NCBI RefSeq assembly: GCF_901709675.1
Contig: NC_051098.1
Span: forward strand, 7,319,000-7,382,999
Source: Syngnathus acus
Taxonomy: Eukaryota > Chordata > Actinopteri > Syngnathiformes > Syngnathidae
Length of the DNA: 64,000 bases
Direction: 5' to 3'
A program made the position numbers and the translations under genes. The stretch's first letter is position 1. Each line of letters begins with the position of its first letter. A model generated the notes under the pieces. That model worked only from the letters and a program-made list of their open reading frames with translations. It was not told the DNA's origin and searched no databases. Positions 28,306-39,015 of the stretch are shown here, in pieces.

Positions 28306-28366
28306 AGCGGCAAGGATATGGCCCAGCACAGAGAAGCTGTAAGGTTCCTCTTCAATGGCGCTCTCG
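28306..28366 (+). other. exon-like segment on the strand opposite clmp (61 bp)
   Basis: A long pyrimidine tract ending CTTCCTCACAG precedes 61 bases open in one frame (SGKDMAQHREAVRFLFNGAL), followed by the donor GTGAGT. Both splice signals are near consensus and the phase is 0 in, 1 out. I do not recognise the peptide. It could be an exon of an unlisted coding gene or long non-coding RNA inside intron 1, or a chance pair of sites. Confidence 0.3.
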
Positions 28367-28879
28367 GTGAGTCAAAAACACGCACAACAGAAATAATCTT
28401 ATTATCAGTCAAGTCTGATCCAAAGGCTGACCTGCCATTGCCAATCTGCAATCCTGGTTATTTTTCCGAGACATGCAAATGATGCGATAGATGGTGGTAA
28501 CTGGGCTGCTATTATCTTGTGCTAATAAACGACACGGGTGCTGACACAATTATTTAGCTATTTATAAAAGATTTGTGATGTCTAACGAGCCCTTCTTTGC
28601 ACGCCAGCCCCACTCTGATCTGTCTATGACCAGTCTGACCGTGTGAGGATGCCAGGCTCAATCTGAGAGTAATGGTGGTGTGGGGGGGTCTCTCTTGTTC
28701 CAATGGATCATCGCGCTCCAGCTCCCTGGATGAGGCGAGAAATAATTTGTAGGGACAGGCAGAGTCTCAAAGAAGACAATGATTCAACTGGATGGCCAGC
28801 GTCCCAAACAGATGACATTTAACTCGTTGGGAAACATCACGACTCTTCTAAAGAGATGAAAACCCGCAAGAAATCATCT

Positions 28880-29110
28880 CACGGGCCCAATTCATTAGCT
28901 AATTGCATTGCTGAAAATTCAACACACAGTCACCTCTGTCTTAACTACCTATGATCATTTGTAGCCAGCAGGATCCAAAGACGCATACACTGTTGAAGAC
29001 AGAGCAAAAGAGGTCGGGCAACTGTTAAACAAGCTAATTAACATAAACTCTAATAGGCCAGAAGGATGTGCGGGGAGACGGGGATTAACACTTTAAACCA
29101 TTAAAGCCCT
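28880..29110. promoter_or_regulatory. enhancer-like unique block in clmp intron 1
   Basis: Contains AATTCATTAGCTAATTGCAT and AAGCTAATTAACATAAACTC within repeat-free sequence, the texture of a conserved non-coding element with clustered TAATTA-type sites. Inference only. Confidence 0.3.
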
Positions 29111-30891
29111 CTGTCATTAGTGCTCACTGCTTCGCGCTCTACCGTGCTGGGGATTATGCTCCTTTGGGCTAAAGCTAAGTATAGTAGAGTGATGGATGGA
29201 TGGATCGACAACGAGAACAACGCATCATCATCACAGTCATCTACAATCCACATAAAAGCAATAAGTGTGCTGACGCTAAGCATGAGCTGCTTTTGCCTCC
29301 AGCAAGGCCAAATGCAAGAACTATTTTTGTTTTGATTGGATATTTGTTTGATTGGATTACTCAGATTACAACAGATTTACATTAAACCTAATGGCATAGA
29401 ATGTAAAAAGGTGTCAGTCACTGTAAAAGATACTAAGTCCCTGTTTGTCAGTTAGTGCAATCATCTCCCTAAAACAAATAAATGCCTCCCTCAAATAATT
29501 GAAAGATCTAGTTGTTTTCACATACAAACATCAAACAATGGACAGCTAAACCCACTTGACCAGTCTTGCTAATTTTCTACTAACCAACACTGGCACTAAA
29601 TATATGTAAACAATCTGTCAAATTCACTCAGTTGAGTCACAATAAAACATGAAACACTCCCCTGCCACTGAATCAAATGGTATGGTCCCATCATTTTATG
29701 TCATATTTAATAAACCAGGCAGTGCATGATAATATATGGACAAAAACCATAAAAAATTGCTCCTTTATTTTCTTATTTTTACATTTGTGAACCTTGGTAA
29801 AGGTCTGACAAAAAATAGTTAAAGTCCCTTTTTTTGTGGCAGAATATCCATGGGTTGCTTAACAGTAATAACATAGCGAAAATTCAGACATGGGACCTTT
29901 CAGTTGACCTCAAGTTCCGACAGTTAGCCCTCTTACACGGTCACCGGTGATGAAATAGTTATGTTGGTACAATTCCTATTCCCATTTGGGGGTATGTATT
30001 TCATCCTCAGGTCTGAATAAACTTAAGCCAATGTTTGAGGAGTTTATTGAAGACTGTTGCAAATTCAAGGAATACCAAAACAATATGGGTAGGCTGCAGC
30101 AATAAATGGAAGGAAACATACTTCAAAATTTAATCGAGCATGGCCACAAACATAAACTTGATTGGAATTCAGTTTAAAAAAAAAAAGTCATCAGCATTTT
30201 CTAACAGAAAACAACCAGAATCATTATTGTTGGGAAATTGTGAAAAAAGTCATACCTTTAAATAATGTGCAACTGTACAGTATCATAATAGAGTTTGTGT
30301 TTTAATAAATGTGAAAACATAAGTGTTTGTCATGGAGAGATCTCTCTTGGGTTCACAGAAAGCGTAAAAAAACACACACACTTGCACGGACGCACACACG
30401 CATGCATGCACACGTAGTTGTTCAATTCCACTTCACCTCCCATGATAATTCTAAGCCTCGCTTAATATAATTGAGGTGTTTTAATTGTGCAGTATGCTCA
30501 TTTAGTGTGACTCACTGGGATATTACAAATTATCCTTAAACAGTCACATGACTGCTAAGGTTTCCTTTTTCCAATATGCTGTCAATTTGTGTGTGTTTTT
30601 TATTTTATCATTCTCTGCAACTATTCTGATGTTTATTTGGACGAATCTGCATTAAAGGATACACACAAGACCAAAATAAAGTTGCTCACTTGACTCACAC
30701 ATGACTGAGCCGCCCTCAAAAAAGTATATATTATATTTGGCTTGTAACATTTAGCTAAAATGCTACTCAAAAAATAAAATTCTCCCTTTTCATGAATAAC
30801 TACAAAAAAAACAATGTCGGGAAAGGTCAAATTGATCTCAGCAAAAATATAGTAGTCTGTCTGTCCATTAACAGAGACACATTGTGTAACT

Positions 30892-31230
30892 CTGGGGTCA
30901 CCAACCTTTTTGAAACCGAGACATCTTTCTTGGAAAACGATTAATGCATAGGCCTACCAGTTTGACACACTTCTAAAATTTGCTGAAATTCTCTCAGTCA
31001 TATATTATCATTATTGCTCTTTGTAATTCCCAGCATTATTTTCATTTCTGTTATTGATTTTTCACATTATTTAGAAAATTAATAAATATTAATAATGTGA
31101 ATGATTTACTGTCTACAAATCTCTGCCAGTGTTTAGATTGTCAAATATAACTTACACAATCATGCAAAAAAAGTCATAATGTCCAATCACCGGTATTTGG
31201 TCCTGAAGGGCACCACATTGGTGATGTCTG
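30892..31230. mobile_element. hAT-like non-autonomous transposon with decayed ends, 339 bp
   Basis: The left end CTGGGGTCACCAACC and right end (reverse complement CAGACATCACCAATG) are degenerate inverted repeats sharing the TCACCAA core. An 8-bp duplication flanks the element with one mismatch: GTGTAACT at 30884-30891 and GTGTAACC at 31231-31238. The left-end text GGGGTCACCAACCTTTTTGA is typical of a hAT-derived family common in teleosts. The interior is AT-rich without a coding frame. The mismatches in ends and duplication indicate greater age than the 52.2 kb element. Confidence 0.8.
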
Positions 31231-33389
31231 GTGTAACCTGTTTTGTATTTGTATAAAAGCTCTGTCCATGCTTGCGGCGGTCGTAAATAACTTATCCCCT
31301 CGAAGGAAGGGACGGGCTAATGAAGTCAACTGTAAGCCACTGCACTGCGTAACTCACTGAAGCTGGCTTGCACAGGACTGCTGCTCACCATGGTGCTCTG
31401 CGCTTCGCCTTGGCTTATACCGCAGCAGCGTGGACCTGTTCATGAATCAGTCAGATCATGCTGCTTTTAACTTTGCGTGCTCGCCTCTGCCTCACGCTCA
31501 CCCTCTACGCAGGACAGCTTGCCAATGCAGTCATTAGAAGACTGTTGATAGGACTTGGAGGTAAAATGCAATGGACATTAAGCAGACTGATAATAGGAGC
31601 CTCGGCAGTGTAAGGTCCCGCCTTCTCAACGCATGCCACACTATCATCTTGATGTCTTTGTGCCATAACATTGTTCCCTAGTTTGGAAAGTGAGGTAAAT
31701 CGGATTCAGAAAACAAGTGGATTAACTTAATCACCCCTCGGCTTTGACAATGACCTTCGCTTCAGAGGCATAATAAGGATTAGTTAGAAGTGCAAGGACA
31801 TATGCCACGCAGAAGAAAGATTAGAGTTCTCCCGTGACAGCGTGATTAAAATGTGCTATCCACCCTTCTCTTTATGGTGAGGGCGACGTGATAAAAGGGA
31901 AGAGATGCATCATAATCGCAAACTGCTGTGATCTCCAAATAGGAGACAATGAAATACTGTCAACAGTGTCTTCTCTGATAAGAAATCGACTGTTCGAGAA
32001 CAGAAATTTAGCCAGACAAACCATAATAGCATCACAGAAAGACAAAAGGGAGGAAGTTACATTAGCGCTATTGATTCCAGGCTTTCTGATGTACCTCCCT
32101 TTCTGTCATTACCGGAAGCAAATGGCATAATATTTCGTATAGACCATGCTACTTTATTGATCAGGTAAACAGGAGGGAAGTTATTCTTGTGATGGTATGA
32201 AAGATAATACTAGCAAGTCACTGCACAGTGCATGGCTCAATAGGGCATTACCATGGACAAGGTTAGATAAATTGATGACATGCGGTAGCCTTCAGCCTGA
32301 CTTCTGGGAAAGGTGAGGTCAGGTTGAAATACGAAGTTGCAGCAGGCGAATGGAGCAAATAGGATTTCCAGTGGATAAGAAAATATGGCAATTGATAACC
32401 ATTGACTGGGAAGCCTGATCAGTCAGTCCTACACTTGACTAGGAAGCATACCGTCAGAGAATGTTAACAAAACGATATGCCAGGAATATAGTGGGCTCTC
32501 CATCACTGCTGAGATCAGGATTCATGCCATCTACTGAAGGAAAATGTCGCGTCTTTGCTGATGTATCAGTGGATTGAGCCCGGAAGGGGCGCAGATCGAA
32601 GTAAGGTGCAGATAGTGAATGCTGTAATCTCTAAAATGCACACATTGCTTTGCATATTCCACGGCTTGTCTGTTCCAGATTTTCTCTGTTCTTACGCTTC
32701 TTTTTCTAGTCTTTTTGTCTCGCTGCCTCTCTCTGTCCTTACCCCTGGAGACTGAAGTGTCACTTTCAGGGGAATGACTTTAAAATATGGTGACTACAGT
32801 TACGTAACGGAAATGGTTACTTGAGCAACGTCTGCATCTGTTTATGTAATTATCGGCTCCAACAGTCTGTGCCAATGTGCTATGTATCTTTAAGTGTGAA
32901 TTTTAGGCCCTTTGCTCTGGACATGCTGCGGCTCTTAGTGTTGCCTGGATTCAAATGTGTATCCTGACTGCGGCAAATACTGTAGCCACATTCTGAGAAA
33001 TAAATAGAGGAAACCCTAACCTTGTTCTTCTCCAATTTTACTGTTTGATTGTCTTGTTTTTGATGTTTCCTCCAAATTCCCCTGCTACTACTTTGAAATG
33101 TAAAACCAAGTGCACCAAACGAGGCGAGTCGAACCAGTGGGCTACTGTCTTGGGACACGTCTCTTTATCAACTAGAATTTGTATTAATCCTACTCTAACA
33201 TTCGATGATCCAATAAAAAGTGACGTGCATTATACTTTAGTTTCCCACTCTGATTTAGGTAAACCGGGGATGTTGAGCAGAAGCTGTTTTAGCTGCAACG
33301 TGAACAATTCTTTTCATTTTCAGTTCTTGCAGAGTTGATATAATGAGCAAGTGCCAGAGTTTGTGACCATATATTGCAAAGAACAACTA

Positions 33390-33631
33390 CCGTATTTTCC
33401 GCACTATAAGGCGCACCGGATTATAAGGCGCACCTTCAATGAATGGCCCGTTTTAAAACGTTGTCCATATATAAGATATATACATTTGGCCCGCGGGCCG
33501 GACTTTGGACACGCCAGCTGTAGTGGCTCAATATTGGTCCATATATAAGGCGCACCTGATTATAAGGCGCACTGTCGGCTTTTGAGAAAATTTGAGGTTT
33601 TTAGGTGCGCCTTATAGTGCGGAAAATACAG
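33390..33631. mobile_element. TA-flanked MITE, family A copy 1 (242 bp)
   Basis: The left end CCGTATTTTCCGCACTATAA and the right end match as inverted repeats of about 30 bp with one mismatch, each bordered by TA (33388-33389 and 33632-33633). That fits a Tc1/mariner-type TA duplication. Several internal TATAAGGCGCACC motifs lie in direct and inverted order. The middle (33485-33520) contains TTTGGCCCGCGGGCC followed by GGACTTTGGACACGCC, which resembles a hAT terminus. There is no coding capacity. Confidence 0.88.
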
Positions 33632-33647
33632 TACTGTAAATATAGTA

Positions 33648-33818
33648 CCGTAATTTTCGGACTATAAGTCGCGTTTTTTTTTCATAGTTTGGGTGGGGGG
33701 GCGACTTATAGTCAGGAGCGATTTATATACATATATATTGTTTTTTTTTCACTTTTTTGGGCATTTTATGGCTGGTGCGACTTATACTCCGGTGCGACTT
33801 ATAGTCCGAAAATTACGG
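33648..33818. mobile_element. TA-flanked MITE, family B (171 bp)
   Basis: The ends CCGTAATTTTCGGACTATAA match perfectly as inverted repeats for about 25 bp and are bordered by TA (33646-33647 and 33819-33820). The repeats continue as GTCGC, and the interior has poly(T), GTGGGGGGG and GGTGCGACTTATA motifs. It starts only 14 bp after family A copy 1. The ends of families A and B share the pattern CCGTA-TTTTC-G-ACTATAAG-CGC, suggesting a common transposase source. Confidence 0.88.
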
Positions 33819-34079
33819 TATATGTTCATTGACGCATCTAATTGTACCTCAAATGCTGCCTCTCAAACTCAAAATGAGGGAGAAAGTTGGACTGCCATTT
33901 GCGACAGCAGCACAAACATTTGCAATTTTCTTACTGTCTACTGCACTTCCTCCTCTCATCCATTTTCATTGCTCCCCGAATGACTGAATGTTTCTTACTC
34001 CGCATTTCCGCTTGGCACCTTTCACTTCTGGCTGGATGCTATCCTGTACAGCCATATCTGTAGTGTGTTGAAAACCAGG

Positions 34080-34114
34080 CACACACACACACAAACGCGC
34101 ACACAGGTCACACA
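34080..34114. repeat. CA-rich microsatellite
   Basis: About eight CA units followed by ACAAACGCGCACACAGG. Confidence 0.85.
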
Positions 34115-34638
34115 CACTTGCCTCACTGACCGGACCCACCGCAGCATTAAGGGCTCACCGGCAATGGGTTAACTTTCTTGAGAGACTAATGTATACAGAC
34201 TGATTGGACCACGGCTGCACAATGCTGACTTGCCCTGTAGCTTACCAGCAAGATAAGGATACAAAATTGGCAGCCATAAGGGGGTTGCTGGAGAAGGAGA
34301 AAAGGTTAGAGGAGAAGGTTACAAAAGGTAAACGCCTACCTGAAGCAACTACACTAAAATATTGTGAACAAAACAAGGACCCTAAAATAGAGCGCTGAGT
34401 GTGATTTGTAATCAGTCCCCATGGAGGTGGCATGTAAAGATGATGATGTGGATTGTTACTGGAGACTGAAAGCAGCGAGTGACGTGCAGCAGACAAGCTT
34501 GTGAGTGCGGATACACCTTTTCTGTCCAGAATGAGCCCAATGTCACCATGACAGAGCTGTTCTGGTGATGCTATGGGACATTGGGAAGGATGATGGATGA
34601 GTCGCCAAACAGCCTCTGCTGCCTCATCATTGTACACA

Positions 34639-34672
34639 CACAAGTGCACACACACACACACATGCACACACG
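34639..34672. repeat. CA-rich microsatellite
   Basis: Interrupted CA units running into ATGCACACACG. Confidence 0.85.
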
Positions 34673-34918
34673 TGAGCAGCTGTTAATAGTAAAACATAAA
34701 AACACAGTTGACATGAAAAACATTAGTGATCAATGTGCCCTTCAGTTCTTAAATGTGGTATATAAAGTGAACAATGGTTGCAGTAAAATGTAAAATAAAA
34801 AAAAATATTCAACCGTAGTTTTGATGACAAGATGGAGGTTTAAACACTGAATGTTTGTTGTACAATTGAGTGCTTTCAAAGTCATATAATAACAAAGTTC
34901 GAACAGTTAATATAGGTA

Positions 34919-35156
34919 CCGTATTTTCCGCACTATAAGGCGCACTGGATTATAAGGCGCACCTTCAATGAATGGCCCATTTTAAAACTGTGTCCATATA
35001 TAAGATAAATACATTTGGCCCGCGGGCCGGACTTTGGACACACCTGCTGTAGTGGCTCAATATTGGTCCATATATAAGGTACACCTGATTATAAGGCGCA
35101 CTGTCGGCTTTTGAGAAAATTTGAGGTTTTTAGGTGCGCCTTATAGTGCGAAAAAG
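34919..35156. mobile_element. TA-flanked MITE, family A copy 2 (about 238 bp)
   Basis: Same orientation and layout as copy 1 at 33390, with about ten substitutions over the alignable part. The left end with TA (34917-34918) is intact; the right end is eroded (GCGAAAAAGTACT instead of GCGGAAAATACAGTA). It includes the same internal hAT-like segment at about 35013-35050. Confidence 0.87.
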
Positions 35157-35892
35157 TACTGAAAAAATCTGTGACCCACTGTACACATAAAAAGATTTAC
35201 ATAATAACAGATATTTGCATGTTTTTTTTTTTCCTACGGACTCAAAGAACACACAGTCCTGGCTTTATTACGACTGTAGCCCAAGCTAATGCCACCAGAT
35301 CAATGACAGAACCGCTCTCTCCTCTTATTTCTGTGACCCAAAAGCATGAGAGTGCTTTCATGCAGAGCAGCCTGCAGCGGTTATTCCTTCCATGACAGAG
35401 CAGCAGACTCTGGAAAAAAAATAGACCCTCAGGTTATCATACCCTGGTAACGTGCTGTCCATCGACGATTTTTCCCACCAACCAACATGCCATTGATCAT
35501 GACACCAGTCGAGAGCATTAGCGGGATTACAGACAATTACATGAACAAGCGATGACACGCAAAAGCAAAACGTAACCAGCAATTATTGTAGAATATTTAA
35601 TTTCCACACTTCAGAGAAGAAACGTGGCTCATTTTAATTTTAATCAGTGCACCTTCAGTGAGCTGACTGCCACATTGGCAAAACAATGTAAATAAGTTAA
35701 ACTGAAGCTCTTAAGCGTCTGGGATCTAATTCCAACATATTTACAGTAACTGTAAAAGATTACAGATGTCTTCTTTTTAGCTGGAATCAGATTACTGTAA
35801 TTCCATTACAATTCCATTACAACAAACCAAATACTGTTCCTCGGGGCCTGCTGAGCACTCCAAAAAGTTCACTTTTGACTTTCCTCATGCAG

Positions 35893-35938
35893 ATACAGGG
35901 CTACGTGGGCAGTGAAGGAGATATACGGCCAGTCTCTG
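35893..35938 (+). other. second exon-like segment on the plus strand (46 bp)
   Basis: The acceptor-like TTTGACTTTCCTCATGCAG and the donor-like CTG/GTGAGC flank 46 bases open in two frames. The phase does not join cleanly to the 28306-28366 frame (a stop follows), so any shared transcript would be non-coding or use other exons between. Confidence 0.2.
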
Positions 35939-38837
35939 GTGAGCAAAGCACGTTTAGCTGAGTGGCCATCCATCATGACCCTGAGGCGGAGAGCTACAGT
36001 ATACACGCCCGACTCGCTCAGACCTCTCATCCCATCAGAGGGCGAGGGGTTCGGGAAGGTGGAGGACAGTCAGGGGAAGGGCAAATTCCCTCGGGATAAG
36101 GGGGAGGGTGTCATGTAAAGCCGATTGTCAGAGGGGGAAATGTCTGACCAGTGAGATGGATGAACTCTGCTTTTGCACTTGTAGTTGTTTTTCCTGCAGC
36201 ACAATACACAGCTCTACATTGCTATGATTACTTGTAGTCAAGCCAAGACCGGGAGTCACAATATTAGGATGAACGACCATGCAGGTGGCTCCTCTGAAAC
36301 ATCATTCATACCTCTATTACCTCTCAACAACATGTCCCCAAACAACGTCTAGATATAGTGTATAGAACAAATGAAGCAAGTGGGATGATTTGGGAGTCAG
36401 TCTTCCAAACCCAACTCGTGTAGTGAGGCCTTTCTGAACTTTCTTTGTACACTGGTATCAGAAAAGGGCCTCACTATAATCTAATTGTATAAATGGTAAG
36501 ATGAACTATGCCCAAACCCTCATTGACTGACTTATTGGTAAAGGTGCAAATGACAAAAAAGGTCAAAAGGACTTTTTATGACAGCAATACAAATGTCACT
36601 TTAGTAAAACAGTGTCCATGGTTATCTATCATTAAAATTAGAGTAAAGGTCAGCAACACATGAAGACAAAGGTCAGTCTTGTCATCTGAACATGGTATGG
36701 ACAATAAAGTATGACCGCAACAAAATGAGCATCTGCTGTTGCACACACTTTTACAATTAGAGAATAACCTTCAAATTTGAACGGCCTGAAGATTGTGAAA
36801 TGTGTAATTTGTCCAAAATGTTCAAGAAAGAATACCTGAAATGTGGATGAAAATGTGATCATTTGTCATTAGCCACAACATTGACTGAAAGAATTTAAGG
36901 ATGAACCTGTTTTGTTTGTTATCTGACTTTGAAATCAAACCTTATGTGACATAAGAAAGCATTTTGCATGTCTCTGTCCAGGCTGCTCAGCATAATTCTG
37001 AAGTCAACCATTTTTATAAAATAAAAAATCTAAATGTACAATGAAAAATTAAATGCATTGGTTTGTTTTTGACATTCGTGGACCTCTTACCGCCAGCACA
37101 CTGGATGTATTCGGCCCCCTACAACAGACGCTTGCCATCTGCCCCACTGGCACGGCTTCTTTGCGGTTAAGGCAGAGTAGGCTCTGTTTCTCCAAATTGA
37201 CCATGTGGTATCTGTCGAGGCCACTTGCCTGGATTTTCCTTCCCAACCTCTGCATGATCATCCCCACAGTTATAGTGCCTCATCAAAGAGAATCCCCTTT
37301 TTTAAAATAATTTGTACATCTGATTATTATTGTATCGTGGTTGCTTTATGTTTAAACTTGACAATGAATATTACTTATTATTGTTTGAATATGTCATTGT
37401 TTTTAATTCTAGGTAAGAAAATCTAGACGTGCTTGACCACAGAGTTTGCGTTATATATAAAAGTAAACAAAATATTCTACTGAGGGACGAATTCATAGAC
37501 GGTAGCTTTACACGCAAGTTTTTTACAGAAAAAAAAACCCATGTACAGCGACATGTCACGTCTCGGGTCATTTCAGCCACTCTCGGGCAAACCGGCTCAA
37601 TTGCCAGCACAGCTCTTTTTGCTACATGTGCACTTTTTCTGGCGTCCTTGCCACTGTGCATCTTTTGTGTCCTGTAATTGAAAACCGTCAGCTCTGTCAT
37701 TCTGCCTCTTCAGAAACATCCACCACACAAAGAGCAAACGTAATCCCCTCGTATTGATCTGGTCTTGTGGTAACCGGCAAAGTTAAATATTTTAAACTGG
37801 GCCATGGAAAAAAATACACAAAAGTAATGAAACAGGTGTACAGTGTGATGTCATTAATTGTGACAACAACATACTCAGTTCAAGTTTCAAGAGTTGGGCA
37901 TTGATTTCGGGAAAATCTGTCCAGACATCTCCTCTTTCCGGTCCAGTTCACCTTTCCTCAGCTAATGAGTGGTCCGCCTTCATTGCCTGTCGAGTAAGAC
38001 GTTCCTTTTCATGCCGCGTGTCAGGAAACACTGCTGATACATTACCAGCGAGGGGAGATGAAAGTGGGTGGATGTGAAGGGGAGAAAAGTATGATGACTA
38101 AGCCTGAGCTTTAAGAAAGACAACGATGTCCCCTGATCCCTTCTGAGCAGCCATAAGCTTTCCGTTATCGCTCGTTAGAATTGTGCATGCCTTAAACACA
38201 TTACTGCACGCCTTAATGCTACCCTCTTTTGTACACCGTGGTGGCTGCTTATTGGCTGAAAATTAAGTGAAATATTTATGTCATTTTATTGTTGGACTTT
38301 TTGCAGTCAATCTGCTCAATCCCTGTTGATATACGAGAATGACAGAAACAGAGATGATCACTGAGAAAATATCCTAAAAAAATGTTTTCCCTCTTGTATG
38401 ACAAGGATCACATCACTCTCAAGCTGCAGCGTACGCTGCCTTGATGGCTGGCCTTCAGCAGCTCTACATCCTCTCAGTCTGTCAACCAGCAAAAGCTCTT
38501 TTAGCACCATGAATAACTTATAACACAAAATAAACACTGTAAATACCCAGGTCAACGGGACACATAGCCCAAAGAAATGAAAGTGGCTCAATCCTGGAGA
38601 TGTAACCAAGTACTGCATGTAGTTATTTCCAATTTGTAGCTTTGAGCTTACAGTATTAAATGGGTAATGTAATTTACGGGTCCGACAGCACTTGCTTGAC
38701 TTCCAAGTAATGCATACATAATGCAAGTGTGCACAACTGCACAAAATAAACACTAGTGTTCATGTTTTGAGCACAATCCATAACGTTATTTGGCATTCTA
38801 AACATTTCCAATTATGCTATGGAGAAGCCTATTCTGT

Positions 38838-39015
38838 TCATCCATCCATTTTCTACACAGCTCATTCGGTTCAGGGTTGGGGGAGGTGGAATTTCTCAGG
38901 TGACTTTGGGTGAAAGACAGACTACACCCTGATTTAGCCAGCAGTCAATCAAAGGGCATGTGGAGACAGACAAACATTCACACTTGCATTCCCTGTCGGA
39001 TGTACCACTACACCA
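38838..39015 (+). repeat. dispersed teleost repeat, diverged copy
   Basis: Starts TTCATCCATCCATTTTCTAC and includes TGACTTTGGGTGAAAGACAG, CTACACCCTG, CAATCAAAGGGCAT and GACAAACATTCACACTTGCA, in family order. It is more diverged than the copy at 2874. Confidence 0.65.

Noticed and set aside
37049-37267. Minus-strand frame in the same sense as clmp with a GTAAGA after CTGGCG
   Set aside because: The donor is acceptable but no pyrimidine-rich acceptor precedes it, and the peptide is unlike any part of CLMP; kept only as a weak exon candidate.
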